Shown piece after piece: positions 8,483 to 17,925 of a stretch of 64,000 nt of DNA. Source of the DNA: Neisseria perflava (GTDB taxonomy: Bacteria; Pseudomonadota; Gammaproteobacteria; Burkholderiales; Neisseriaceae); the NCBI RefSeq assembly GCF_002863305.2, contig NZ_CP136962.1, positions 496,001-560,000 of the forward strand, read 5' to 3'. Below the pieces are notes generated by a model. The model saw only the letters and a list, made by a program, of their open reading frames with translations, did no database searches and was not told where the DNA came from. A program made the translations under genes and the position numbers. The stretch's first letter is position 1; every line of letters begins with the position of its first letter.

Positions 8483-10990
8483 ATGACTGACAAAATTGCT
8501 CATGCTCGCCAGGACTCATCAAAAAATTGGCATTCTCATCCCCTGCAAAAACATCTACAAAAAGTCGCCCAACTCGCCAAGCGTTTTGCAGGGCGTTATG
8601 GGTCGTTGTTTGCCGAATATGCGGGGCTTTTGCACGATTTGGGGAAATTTCAGGAAGCTTTTCAGAAATATATCCGTAATGCATCCGGCTTTGAAAAAGA
8701 AAATGCCCATTTGGAAGATGTCGAATCTACCAAGTTGCGCAAAATTCCGCATTCCACTGCTGGTGCCAAATATGCGGTGGAGCGCCTTAATCCGTTTTTC
8801 GGGCATTTGCTGGCGTATCTGATTGCCGGGCATCATGCTGGGCTGGCAGATTGGTATGACAAAGGCAGTCTGAAAAGCCGTCTGCAACAGGCAGATGACG
8901 AGTTGGCGGCATCTTTGTTGGGTTTGGTGGTAAGTGGTTTGTCTGAAGATTCTTTCCTTTTATCCAATATTGATTTAACACAAGATTTTCTTGCTTTTTG
9001 GGAAGAACCAGAACAGGAAAAGTTATTCAAGGAGCTGCATATTTGGTTGCGTTTTCTCTTTTCCTGTTTGGTGGATGCCGATTTTTTGGATACCGAAGCC
9101 TTTATGAACGGCTATGCCGATGCGGATACTGCGCAGGCTGCCGGATTGCGCCCAAAATTTCCCGGTTTGGATGAGTTGCACCGACGATATGAGCAATATA
9201 TGGCGCAACTTTCAGAAAAAGCAGATAAAAATTCATCTTTAAACCAAGAACGCCACGCCATTTTGCAGCAATGTTTTTCTGCCGCAGAAACCGACCGCAC
9301 TCTGTTTTCTTTAACCGTGCCGACCGGCGGCGGCAAAACTTTGGCAAGCTTGGGGTTCGCTTTGAAGCACGCGCTGAAATTCGGCAAAAAACGCATTATC
9401 TACGCGATTCCCTTCACCAGTATTATTGAACAGAACGCCGATGTTTTCCGCAAAGCATTGGGCGATGACGTGGTATTAGAACACCACAGCAATTTGGAAG
9501 TGGCCGATAACAAAGAAACCGCCAAAACCCGCCTTGCCACGGAAAATTGGGATGCGCCGCTGATTGTTACCACTAACGTGCAACTGTTTGAAAGCCTGTT
9601 TGCGGCGAAAACCAGCCGCTGCCGCAAGGTTCACAATATTGCTGACAGTGTGGTGATTTTGGACGAAGCCCAGCAGCTTCCACGCGATTTCCAAAAGCCG
9701 ATTACCGACATGATGCGGGTGCTGGCGCGTGATTACGGCGTTACCTTTGTGCTGTGCACGGCGACTCAGCCCGAACTTGGCAAAAATATCGACGCATTCG
9801 GGCGCACCGTTTTGGAAGGTCTGCCGGACGTGTGCGAAATTGTGGCGGATAAAATTGCCTTATCGGAAAAACTGCGCCGCGTCCGCATCAAAATGCCGCC
9901 GCCAAACGGCGAAACGCAAAGCTGGCAGGAAATTGCCGATGAAATCGCCGCGCGTCCGTGCGTTTTGGCGGTGGTTAATACGCGAAAGCACGCCCAAAAA
10001 CTCTTTGCCGCCCTGCCTTCTGACGGCATCAAACTGCATTTGTCCGCCAATATGTGCGCCACGCACCGCAGCGAAGTGATTGCGCTGGTTCGCCGATATT
10101 TGGCACTGTATCGCGCAGGCAGCCTGCACAAGCCCTTGTGGCTGGTCAGCACGCAGTTGATTGAAGCCGGCGTGGATTTGGATTTCCCTTGCGTTTATCG
10201 GGTGATGGCGGGGCTGGACAGTATTGCCCAAGCGGCGGGGCGCTGCAACCGCGAAGGCAAGTTGCCGTTTGGCGAAGTAGTCGTGTTCCGTGCCGAAGAA
10301 GGCGCGCCTAGCGGCAGACTGAAACAGGGGCAGGACATTACCGAAGAAATGCTGAAAGCAGGGCTGCTCGGCGACCCGCTTTCCCCGTCGGCATTTGCCG
10401 AATATTTCCGCCGGTTCAACGGCAAAGGCGATGTGGACAAACACGACATTACAAGACTCTTGACGGCAGAATCATCCAATGAAAATCCGCTGGCAATCAA
10501 ATTCCGTACTGCTGCCGAACGCTTCCGCCTGATTGATAACCAAGGCGTAGCACTGGTCGTGCCGTTTATCCCGTTAGCTTATTCGGAAGCAGACGACAGT
10601 CCGCAAATCGTCAAAGCAAACGAGCTGGACGATTTTTTCAGGCGACATCTAGACGGTGTTGAAGTTTCAGAATGGCAGGATATTTTGGACAAACAACGCT
10701 TTCCGCAGCCACCAGACAACTCCTTTGGGCAAACCGATCAACCACCGCTACCCGAGCCGTTTGAAAGCTGGTTCAACTTGCTTGAAAGCGACCCGCTCAA
10801 ACACAAATGGGTTTACCGCAAGCTGCAACGCTACACGATTACTGTGTACGAACACGAACTGAAAAAGTTGCCTGAACATGCCGTTTTTTCCAGAGCGGGA
10901 TTGCTGGTGTTAGATAAGGGCTATTACAAAGCCGTGCTTGGCGCGGATTTTGACGATACGGCCTGGCTGCCTGAAAATTCGGTTTTATGA
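8483..10990 (+). CDS. cas3: Cas3 nuclease-helicase, type I-C
   Basis: The 835-residue effector unwinds and degrades DNA marked by Cascade. An N-terminal HD nuclease domain contains HDLGK at H51-D52 and HHAG later; the superfamily 2 helicase has Walker A GGGKT (K285), DEAQ (D394) and motif VI QAAGRCNR. It is first in the order cas3-cas5-cas8c-cas7-cas4-cas1-cas2, diagnostic of type I-C. The start follows TTTTAGGAAGTTGG. The gene is intact, and 23 bp separate it from cas5. Confidence 0.96.
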   Translation: MTDKIAHARQDSSKNWHSHPLQKHLQKVAQLAKRFAGRYGSLFAEYAGLLHDLGKFQEAFQKYIRNASGFEKENAHLEDVESTKLRKIPHSTAGAKYAVERLNPFFGHLLAYLIAGHHAGLADWYDKGSLKSRLQQADDELAASLLGLVVSGLSEDSFLLSNIDLTQDFLAFWEEPEQEKLFKELHIWLRFLFSCLVDADFLDTEAFMNGYADADTAQAAGLRPKFPGLDELHRRYEQYMAQLSEKADKNSSLNQERHAILQQCFSAAETDRTLFSLTVPTGGGKTLASLGFALKHALKFGKKRIIYAIPFTSIIEQNADVFRKALGDDVVLEHHSNLEVADNKETAKTRLATENWDAPLIVTTNVQLFESLFAAKTSRCRKVHNIADSVVILDEAQQLPRDFQKPITDMMRVLARDYGVTFVLCTATQPELGKNIDAFGRTVLEGLPDVCEIVADKIALSEKLRRVRIKMPPPNGETQSWQEIADEIAARPCVLAVVNTRKHAQKLFAALPSDGIKLHLSANMCATHRSEVIALVRRYLALYRAGSLHKPLWLVSTQLIEAGVDLDFPCVYRVMAGLDSIAQAAGRCNREGKLPFGEVVVFRAEEGAPSGRLKQGQDITEEMLKAGLLGDPLSPSAFAEYFRRFNGKGDVDKHDITRLLTAESSNENPLAIKFRTAAERFRLIDNQGVALVVPFIPLAYSEADDSPQIVKANELDDFFRRHLDGVEVSEWQDILDKQRFPQPPDNSFGQTDQPPLPEPFESWFNLLESDPLKHKWVYRKLQRYTITVYEHELKKLPEHAVFSRAGLLVLDKGYYKAVLGADFDDTAWLPENSVL

Positions 10991-11013
10991 AATGAAAGCA
11001 ATAAGGAGATGAT

Positions 11014-11658
11014 ATGAGTTTTATCCTAGAAATCAGCGGTGATTTGGCATGCTTCACCAGGCCCGAGCTTAAGGTGGAGAGGGTAAGCTACCCCGTTATC
11101 ACACCGTCTGCCGCCAGAAACATCCTAATGGCGATATTGTGGAAGCCGGCAATCCGCTGGCGAGTCTTGAAGATAGAAATCCTAAAACCGATTAAGTGGA
11201 CGAACATCCGCCGTAACGAAGTGGGAACCAAAATGAGTGAACGCAGCGGCTCGCTCTATATTGAAGACAACCGTCAGCAGCGCGCATCCATGCTGCTGAA
11301 AGACGTTGCCTATCGCATCCACGCCGATTTTGACATGACAAATGAAGCAGGCGAGGGCGACAACTACGTCAAATTTGCCGAAATGTTCAAACGGCGCGCA
11401 AAAAAAGGGCAGTATTTTCATCAGCCTTATTTGGGTTGCCGAGAGTTTCCCTGCCATTTCAGGCTGCTTGAAAAGGTTGAAGACGGTTTGCCGCGCGAAG
11501 ACATCACCCAAGATTTCGGCTTTATGCTGTACGACATGGATTTCAGCAAATCCGACCCGCGCGATTCCAATAACGCCGAACCCATGTTTTACCAATGCAA
11601 AGCGATAAATGGCGTAATTACCGTGCCCCCAGCTAATAGCGAGGAGGTGAAACGATGA
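11014..11658 (+). CDS. cas5: Cas5c, crRNA-processing Cascade subunit
   Basis: This 214-residue RAMP protein is the Cas5d/Cas5c variant that, in type I-C, replaces Cas6 as the pre-crRNA endonuclease and stays on the 5' handle. The N-terminal segment FTRPELKVERVSYPVITPSAAR is characteristic; the C-terminal half (YLGCREFPCHF, YDMDF) matches family layout. An AAGGAGATGAT ribosome-binding site precedes ATG. The stop overlaps the start of cas8c (ATGA), indicating translational coupling. Confidence 0.94.
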   Translation: MSFILEISGDLACFTRPELKVERVSYPVITPSAARNILMAILWKPAIRWRVLKIEILKPIKWTNIRRNEVGTKMSERSGSLYIEDNRQQRASMLLKDVAYRIHADFDMTNEAGEGDNYVKFAEMFKRRAKKGQYFHQPYLGCREFPCHFRLLEKVEDGLPREDITQDFGFMLYDMDFSKSDPRDSNNAEPMFYQCKAINGVITVPPANSEEVKR

Positions 11659-13424
11659 TTCTGCACGCACTCACCCAATACTACCAACGCAAAGCCGAAA
11701 GCGATGGTGGTGTTGCCCCGGAAGGTTTTGAAAACAAAGAAATCCCGTTCATTATTGTTATAGACAAACAGGGTAATTTTATTCAGCTGGAAGATACCCG
11801 TGAGCTGAAAGGTAAGAAGAAAGTTGGCCGCACTTTTTTGGTGCCGAAAGGTTTAGGCAGGAGCGGTTCAAAATCCTACGAAGTAAGCAATTTATTGTGG
11901 GATCACTACGGTTATGTGCTTGCCTATGCCGGAGAAAAAGGGCAGGAGCAGGCGGATAAACAGCATGCCAGCTTTACTGCCAAAGTAAACGAATTAAAAC
12001 AGGTGCTGCCTGATGAGGCAGGTGTTACCGCAGTTGCTGCCTTTTTGTCTTCTGCGGAAGAAAAAAGCAAAGTCATGCAGGCTACCAATTGGGTGGAATG
12101 TGCCAAAGTCAAAGGCTGCAATCTCAGCTTCCGATTGGTAGAAGAAGCGGTGGATTTGGTTTGCCAATCTAAAATGGTTCAGGATTATTTGTCCGTCTCT
12201 TCTGATAATAATGAAGAAACGGATGATTTCAAAGAGGGAATCTGTCTTATAACAGGCAAAAAAACACTGGTTGCTCGTAAACATCATCAAATTTCTGGTA
12301 TTCATAAACAACCAACACCTTTTTGTGCGGTTGATAAGGGAAGTACAGCATTTCATTCCTATGGTAAGAAACAGGGGTTTGCATTTCCAGTTGGTAAGCA
12401 AGCCATGTTTGAATACACCACAGCCTTAAATACCCTGCTTGCTAGCGAAAACCGCTTCCGTATCGGCGATGTAACAGCCATCTGTTGGAGTGCGAAACCA
12501 ACTCCGTTGGAAGAGAGTCTTGCTTCTTTGATTAACGGCGGCGGCAAGGACAATCCCGATGCCCATATTGATGCGGTCAAATCGCTTTATAAAAGCTTGT
12601 ACAACGGCAAATACACAGAACCCGACGGTAAAGAAAAATTCTACCTTTTAGGTCTATCACCCAATTCTGCGCGCATTGTCGTCCGCTTTTGGCATGAAAC
12701 CACTGTTGCCGCCTTATCCGAAAGCATTGCGGCGTGGTATGACGATTTGCAGATGGTGCGTGGCGAAAACTCGCCATACCCCGAATATATGCCGTTGCCG
12801 CGCCTGCTGGGTAATTTAGTGTTGGACGGCAAAATGGAAAACCTGCCATCTGACCTGATTGCCCAAATAACCGATGCCGCACTCAACAACCGCGTTTTAC
12901 CCGTCAGCCTGTTGCAGGCTGCTTTGCGGCGCAACAAGGCGGAACAGAAAATTACCTATGGCAGGGCAAGTCTGCTTAAAGCCTATATCAATCGCGCAAT
13001 TCGCGCAGGTCGTCTGAAAAACATGAAGGAGTTAACTATGAGTTTGGATAGAAACCGTCAAGACATTGGCTATGTGCTGGGGCGGCTGTTTGCCGTGCTG
13101 GAAAAAACACAGGCCGAAGCCAATCCCGGCTTGAACGCCACCATTGCCGACCGCTATTTCGGTTCGGCAAGCAGTACGCCGATTGCCGTATTCGGCACAC
13201 TGATGCGCCTGCTGCCGCACCATTTGAATAAGCTGGAATTTGAAGGACGTGCCGTACAACTGCAATGGGAAATCCGCCAGATTTTGGAACATTGTAAGAG
13301 ATTTCCCAACCATTTGAATTTGGAACAGCAAGGCCTATTCGCCATCGGTTATTACCACGAAACCCAATTTCTGTTTACCAAAGACGCATTGAAAAACCTG
13401 TTCAACGAAGCGAAAACCGCATAA
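11655..13424 (+). CDS. cas8c: Cas8c (Csd1), large Cascade subunit
   Basis: The 589-residue Csd1-family protein is the type I-C large subunit involved in PAM recognition and Cas3 recruitment. The N-terminus (MILHALTQYYQRKAE), the segment CLITGKK and the C-terminal GYYHETQFLF are typical. It overlaps cas5c by 4 bp and ends 12 bp before cas7. It contains AGGTCGTCTGAA (13007-13018), a DUS variant characteristic of the N. mucosa/sicca dialect. Confidence 0.94.
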   Translation: MILHALTQYYQRKAESDGGVAPEGFENKEIPFIIVIDKQGNFIQLEDTRELKGKKKVGRTFLVPKGLGRSGSKSYEVSNLLWDHYGYVLAYAGEKGQEQADKQHASFTAKVNELKQVLPDEAGVTAVAAFLSSAEEKSKVMQATNWVECAKVKGCNLSFRLVEEAVDLVCQSKMVQDYLSVSSDNNEETDDFKEGICLITGKKTLVARKHHQISGIHKQPTPFCAVDKGSTAFHSYGKKQGFAFPVGKQAMFEYTTALNTLLASENRFRIGDVTAICWSAKPTPLEESLASLINGGGKDNPDAHIDAVKSLYKSLYNGKYTEPDGKEKFYLLGLSPNSARIVVRFWHETTVAALSESIAAWYDDLQMVRGENSPYPEYMPLPRLLGNLVLDGKMENLPSDLIAQITDAALNNRVLPVSLLQAALRRNKAEQKITYGRASLLKAYINRAIRAGRLKNMKELTMSLDRNRQDIGYVLGRLFAVLEKTQAEANPGLNATIADRYFGSASSTPIAVFGTLMRLLPHHLNKLEFEGRAVQLQWEIRQILEHCKRFPNHLNLEQQGLFAIGYYHETQFLFTKDALKNLFNEAKTA

Positions 13425-13436
13425 GGAGCAAATGCT

Positions 13437-14318
13437 ATGACTATTGAAAAACGCTACGACTTTGTCTTTTTATTTGACGTGCAAGACGGCAACCCCAACG
13501 GCGATCCCGACGCAGGCAACCTGCCGCGTATCGACCCGCAAACCGGTGAAGGTTTGGTAACCGATGTTTGCCTGAAACGCAAAGTCCGCAATTTTATCCA
13601 AATGACTCAAAATGACGAACATCACGATATCTTTATTCGTGAAAAAATCATTCTTAATGATTTAATTGCTGAAGCCCATCAGCAAGATGAAGTAAAAGAC
13701 AAACCAAATGGGAGAGAAAAAACCGAAAGTGCGCGTCAATATATGTGCAAACGCTATTACGATATTCGTACTTTTGGTGCGGTTTTAACGACAGGTGAGA
13801 ATGCGGGACAAGTTAGAGGTCCTGTGCAATTGACTTTTTCCCGCTCTATTGATCCGATAGTAACACTTGAACATACGATTACTCGTTGTGCGCCGGCTAA
13901 AGAGGTTGAAAATCCGAAACCTGAGGATAGTGAAGAAGAAAAAGCAAAGAAAGAACGTGGAAGAATGGGGCGCAAATTTACAGTCCCTTACGGCCTATAC
14001 CGCTGCCATGGCTTTATTTCCGCCCACTTCGCCAAGCAAACCGGTTTTTCCGAAAGTGATTTAGAACTGTTTTGGCAGGCACTCGTCAATATGTTCGACC
14101 ACGACCATTCCGCCGCACGCGGGCAAATGAATGCTCGCGGGCTCTATGTGTTTGAACACAGCAGTAGTCTGGGTGACGCACCTGCTGATAGCCTCTTCAA
14201 ACGCATTCAGGTTGCTAAAAAAGACGGAGTGGAAGTGGCAAGGAATTTTGACGATTACCTTGTCAGCGTGGACGATCAAAATCTTGGCGAAACCAAGCTG
14301 CTGCGTAAATTAGGCTAA
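13437..14318 (+). CDS. cas7: Cas7c (Csd2), Cascade backbone
   Basis: The 293-residue RAMP protein forms the crRNA-binding filament of type I-C Cascade. The opening FVFLFDVQDGNPNGDPD and the central DIRTFGAVL, with GPVQLTFSRSIDPI, are hallmarks of Csd2. A Lys/Glu-rich insertion around residues 155-178 sits between conserved blocks. An AAGGAG site lies upstream, and cas4 follows after 2 bp. Confidence 0.95.
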   Translation: MTIEKRYDFVFLFDVQDGNPNGDPDAGNLPRIDPQTGEGLVTDVCLKRKVRNFIQMTQNDEHHDIFIREKIILNDLIAEAHQQDEVKDKPNGREKTESARQYMCKRYYDIRTFGAVLTTGENAGQVRGPVQLTFSRSIDPIVTLEHTITRCAPAKEVENPKPEDSEEEKAKKERGRMGRKFTVPYGLYRCHGFISAHFAKQTGFSESDLELFWQALVNMFDHDHSAARGQMNARGLYVFEHSSSLGDAPADSLFKRIQVAKKDGVEVARNFDDYLVSVDDQNLGETKLLRKLG

Positions 14319-14320
14319 AA

Positions 14321-14977
14321 ATGACCGCACTTTTAACCGAAACCCAAAGGGAAAATCAGGACACACGCCTGATTTCTCTTTCTGCCCTGCAACACTACGC
14401 TTTCTGCCCGCGCCAATGCGCACTGATTCACAACGAGCAGGCGTGGATGGAGAACTATTTGACCGCACAGGGCAAGGCGCTGCATGAGCGAGTGGATTCG
14501 GGCGAGCCGGAAACGCGCAAGGGCGTGCGCTTCGAGCGGACGGTGCATGTGTCGGCGGAGAAATTGGGCATCAACGGGGTGTTGGATTTGGTGGAAGTGG
14601 ACACGAAAACAGGCCGTTTGAAACCTGTGGAATACAAACGCGGCAAGCCTAAACCCGACCCAATGGACGAAATCCAGCTTTGCGCCCAAGGTTTGTGCTT
14701 GGAAGAAATGACAGGGCAAACCGTTTCTGAGGGCGCGCTGTGGTATATGCAAACCCGCCATCGCGTCCCCGTCGTGTTTTCAGACGACCTGCGCGCCCAA
14801 ACACTCGCCACCATCGCCGCCGTGCGCGAACTTCTAAACAGCGGACAAACCCCGCCGCCCAACTACGCCAAACGCTGCAAAGCCTGCTCGCTGGTGGAGA
14901 TTTGTCAGCCGGAGTTGCTGGGGAAACAGGATAGGAGTGTGGGGTATGTGGCGGAGTTGTTTGGTAAATGCTTTTGA
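14321..14977 (+). CDS. cas4: Cas4 adaptation nuclease
   Basis: This 218-residue RecB-family exonuclease trims prespacers and selects the PAM during spacer acquisition. YAFCPRQCALIH supplies the first Fe-S Cys, VEYKRGKPK the PD-(D/E)XK core and CKACSLVEICQP the terminal Cys cluster. It starts directly after cas7. The start region contains ACCGCACTT (14324-14332), the complement of the Haemophilus uptake core, and the 3' part contains TTCAGACGACCT (14779-14790), an AG-mucDUS. Both hint at an origin outside this lineage. Confidence 0.95.
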   Translation: MTALLTETQRENQDTRLISLSALQHYAFCPRQCALIHNEQAWMENYLTAQGKALHERVDSGEPETRKGVRFERTVHVSAEKLGINGVLDLVEVDTKTGRLKPVEYKRGKPKPDPMDEIQLCAQGLCLEEMTGQTVSEGALWYMQTRHRVPVVFSDDLRAQTLATIAAVRELLNSGQTPPPNYAKRCKACSLVEICQPELLGKQDRSVGYVAELFGKCF

Positions 14978-15002
14978 TTTATTAGTATTTTTAGGAGAAT
15001 AT

Positions 15003-15266
15003 ATGAAAATATTTTTCGTTATTGTTTGGTTGCTTTTGGCTTTTATTACAAATATTTTTGATAAATCTTTTCTGGGATTGAATCCTAATAGCTGGTCCAT
15101 GATATTTGGTGCTTTGTCGTTATTATTTGGAGCTAGTTACATGAGAGATAGATTTGTTAAAAATAATATAAGTGCTAATTTAAATGGAGATAATATACAA
15201 AATATTCAAAATTCTGGAAAAATTAATGGCAACATAAATATTAATCAAATAAACAAAAAGGATTGA
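15003..15266 (+). CDS. Small two-TM protein with Asn-rich tail, inserted in the cas operon
   Basis: This 87-residue protein of unknown function has an N-terminal hydrophobic segment (IFFVIVWLLLAFITNIF), a second segment (MIFGALSLLFGASYM) and then a polar tail with repeated Asn-Gly-Ile units (LNGDNIQNIQNSGKINGNI). ATG at 15003 is chosen for its AGGAG site. The gene is far more AT-rich than cas4 upstream or cas1 downstream, so it looks inserted. The next gene starts 3 bp later and opens with a related Asn/Gly-rich stretch, suggesting the two products interact. A membrane anchor or effector partner is possible but unproven. Confidence 0.7.
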   Translation: MKIFFVIVWLLLAFITNIFDKSFLGLNPNSWSMIFGALSLLFGASYMRDRFVKNNISANLNGDNIQNIQNSGKINGNININQINKKD

Positions 15267-15269
15267 AAA

Positions 15270-16211
15270 ATGGTTTTGGGAAAAAATTTAACATTATCTC
15301 AGGGTGAAAATTCTGTATCTTTACAAAATCAAGGAGACATCACTGGTAATATAAATATTGGGCTTTCATTTTTTGAAATTCAAGATCTATTTGAGAAACT
15401 ATTTTCTGCTAAGTTACCTAGCTTGATAGAAAATGCAAGATCTGAATCATATAGAGCCATTGCAGATTTTGCATTTAAATTTCATGAAAAGCTAAATTCA
15501 ACTGTCGATGAGGTTGTAAGTGGTCGCATTGATGAAGAAATGGAGAAAAGATTTGCTTCTTCTGAAGTACAAAGTTTAATTAGTGAAATGGTTAACCAAG
15601 TTGGGACAAAAAATGATATTTCATTAAATGAGGTATTAGCAAATTTGTTAATGGATAAGTTAAGTAGTAATAATGATGACTATTTGATCAATCAAGCCAT
15701 ATCATATTTAAAATACTTAAACAAGGATCAGGTGTTTTTCTTGTGTTTCATCAAATATCTTAGAGACGGTCTTTATGTTTCAGTTCGCTATGGCGACAAC
15801 CAATTCAATAGTGATATTCTTGATGTTTATCAAATAATTAGAGATAATGTTGATTCGCTAGAGTCTCAAGCTGATTTAACACAAAAGGTAAAAGATTTTT
15901 ACAAAAGGTATATAAATAATATTTCGAAATTCTTTATGGAAAATATTTCTTCTCCTGTAAATATTGATTTACTTACTTTGAATAATATGGTTTTTTCTGA
16001 TAAATCTTATACGATTAACACCTTACAACTTTTGGGTAATAGTTTGGGGGTGAATGATTATAATAACGAAAATATAAAAACTGACTTCCCAGATTTTATT
16101 AAGTTTATTGAATTTATGAAAATAGATGTTTCTGAACTTGATGAGTTAATTAAGCCATTAACTCCATTTGGGAAATGTATTGCGAAAAATTGCAATATAA
16201 AAATTGATTAA
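15270..16211 (+). CDS. Uncharacterised protein partnered with the small membrane protein, between cas4 and cas1
   Basis: The protein has 313 residues and I do not recognise a function. Residues ~20-32 (LQNQGDITGNINI) repeat the Asn/Gly/Ile motif found at the end of the preceding small protein. The remainder is predicted mostly helical, with a segment around FEIQDLFEKLFSAKLPSLIENA that recalls proteins annotated as the LPO_1073/Vpar_1526 family (from memory, unverified). No nuclease or NTPase motif is visible. AAGGA precedes the ATG. Very AT-rich composition and position inside a type I-C operon point to a captured accessory or defence module. Confidence 0.65.
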   Translation: MVLGKNLTLSQGENSVSLQNQGDITGNINIGLSFFEIQDLFEKLFSAKLPSLIENARSESYRAIADFAFKFHEKLNSTVDEVVSGRIDEEMEKRFASSEVQSLISEMVNQVGTKNDISLNEVLANLLMDKLSSNNDDYLINQAISYLKYLNKDQVFFLCFIKYLRDGLYVSVRYGDNQFNSDILDVYQIIRDNVDSLESQADLTQKVKDFYKRYINNISKFFMENISSPVNIDLLTLNNMVFSDKSYTINTLQLLGNSLGVNDYNNENIKTDFPDFIKFIEFMKIDVSELDELIKPLTPFGKCIAKNCNIKID

Positions 16212-16354
16212 AAATCGTAGTGTGTATTTGGGCATGTATATTGATGGATTATTTGCTTTTTATTTCAAGCTATCTACAGGTCTGATTTTTTAGACAGCCT
16301 AAATTGACAAGCCGGTTCAAAACAAAACTGCAGTCAAACCTTAAGGAGTTCCAC

Positions 16355-17368
16355 ATGCGCAAACTACAAAACACGCTCTATATCACCACCCAAGGCAGTT
16401 ATCTGCATAAGGAGCGGGAGACGCTGGTGGTGGAGCAGGAGCGTAAGAAGGTGGCGCAGCTGCCGGTGCATTCCATCGGGCATATTTTCTGTTTTGGGAA
16501 TGTGCTGGTGTCGCCTTTTCTGCTGGGGTTTTGCGGTGAAAATAATGTGAATTTGGCGTTTTTTACCGAAAACGGGCGTTATTTGGGGCGGCTTCAGGGG
16601 CGGCAGAGTGGCAATGTGCTGCTGCGTCGGGTGCAGTATCGGGTGTCGGAGCAAAATCCCGTGCCGATTGCGCGCAATATCATTGCGGCGAAGATTCAGG
16701 CGAGTAAGCGGGTGCTTCAGCGGCAGATTCGCAATTACGGCGAGAATGCGGCGATTCAAAGTGCGGTTGATTCTTTGAATATTTCGCTGCGGCAATTGAA
16801 GGGCGCGGACGGGCTGGACGTGGTGCGCGGCATTGAAGGCGATGCGGCGGCGCGTTATTTCGGCGTGTTCGGGCAACTTTTGAGCGAAAAAAGCGGCTTT
16901 TCTTTTGACGGGCGCAACCGCCGTCCGCCCAGAGACGGGGTGAATGCGCTGTTGTCGTTTGTGTACAGCATCTTGGGCAAGGACATCAGCGGCGCGCTGC
17001 AAGGCGTGGGGCTGGATCCGCAGGTGGGTTTTCTGCACGCCGACCGACCGGGACGCGACAGTTTGGCGCAGGATATTTTGGAAGAATTCCGCGCGTGGTG
17101 GGCAGACAGGCTGGTGCTTTCCTTGATTAACCGAGGGCAAATCAAACCGCAGGATTTTGTTACTGAGGCAAGCGGCGCGGTAAGCTTAAAAGCCGATGCG
17201 CGTAAGCTCTTGTTCCAAGCTTTGCAGGCGAAAAAGCAGGAGAAAATCGTTCATCCGTTTTTGGGCGAAGAAGTGGAAATCGGGCTACTGCCGTATATTC
17301 AGGCCATGCTGTTGGCGCGGCATTTGCGTGGGGATTTGGCGGAATATCCGCCGTTTTTGATGAGATAG
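16355..17368 (+). CDS. cas1: Cas1 integrase, type I-C
   Basis: The 337-residue integrase inserts new spacers with Cas2. MRKLQNTLYITTQGSYL and VHSIGHIFCFG open the beta domain; catalytic-core segments include EGDAAARYF, FLHADRPGRDSLAQDI and EFRAWWADRLVLSLINRGQ. The ATG at 16355 is chosen because AAGGAG lies 7 bp upstream; an earlier in-frame ATG at 16304 has none. AAGTGCGGT (16759-16767) is a second Haemophilus-type uptake core in the operon. GC content returns to the level of cas4, in contrast to the two genes just before it. Confidence 0.95.
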   Translation: MRKLQNTLYITTQGSYLHKERETLVVEQERKKVAQLPVHSIGHIFCFGNVLVSPFLLGFCGENNVNLAFFTENGRYLGRLQGRQSGNVLLRRVQYRVSEQNPVPIARNIIAAKIQASKRVLQRQIRNYGENAAIQSAVDSLNISLRQLKGADGLDVVRGIEGDAAARYFGVFGQLLSEKSGFSFDGRNRRPPRDGVNALLSFVYSILGKDISGALQGVGLDPQVGFLHADRPGRDSLAQDILEEFRAWWADRLVLSLINRGQIKPQDFVTEASGAVSLKADARKLLFQALQAKKQEKIVHPFLGEEVEIGLLPYIQAMLLARHLRGDLAEYPPFLMR

Positions 17369-17442
17369 GTTTGCAGGCCGTCTGAAAACGGACCGGATAT
17401 TTTCAGACGGCCTTTAAAGCAGCCTGTATATGGGAATACAAA

Positions 17443-17736
17443 ATGCTAATGCTGATTACTTACGATATTTCGCTGGAAGACGCGGACGGACAGGCAAGGC
17501 TACGGCGCGTGGCGAAATTGTGTTTGGACTATGGCGTGCGCGTGCAGTATTCGGTGTTCGAATGCGACATCGCGCCCGACCAGTGGGTTGTTTTAAAGGA
17601 CAAACTTTTGAAAACCTACAACCCCGAAACCGACAGCCTGCGCTTTTACCATTTAGGCAGCAAATGGCGGCGGAAAGTGGAACACCACGGCGCAAAACCG
17701 GCAGTAGATGTGTTTAAGGATACGTTGATTGTGTGA
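17443..17736 (+). CDS. cas2: Cas2, adaptation complex subunit
   Basis: This 97-residue ferredoxin-fold protein starts MLMLITYDIS, with VQYSVFECDI and LRFYHLG typical of Cas2. It forms the central dimer of the Cas1-Cas2 integrase. It is separated from cas1 by a DUS inverted pair (17375-17413) that may partly terminate transcription. Either of two in-frame ATGs (17443 or 17449) could start it. The CRISPR leader follows immediately. Confidence 0.94.
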   Translation: MLMLITYDISLEDADGQARLRRVAKLCLDYGVRVQYSVFECDIAPDQWVVLKDKLLKTYNPETDSLRFYHLGSKWRRKVEHHGAKPAVDVFKDTLIV

Positions 17737-17925
17737 ATCGCCAACCTGTGGTTCTCATGAAAATGCGGCAGGGTTGGTGAACTGGGCTTGTTCTTTAACA
17801 ATCAGGATATTGCGAATGCGGGTGTAACGGAAAAGGCTGTGTTATACTCGCGTTTGCGCTTTTCTTGTGAGCTTAGCGAAATCAGGGCTGCGAAACCTGA
17901 TGTAGCAAGGCTTTTAAGAGAGGCT
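17737..17925 (+). promoter_or_regulatory. CRISPR leader with extended -10 promoter
   Basis: The 189-bp interval between cas2 and the first repeat contains TGTTATACT (17840-17848), an extended -10 element, about 78 bp before repeat 1. Orientation is supported by the cas genes upstream, the -TTGAAAC end of the repeat reading as the crRNA 5' handle, and a degenerate repeat at the far end. Confidence 0.7.
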
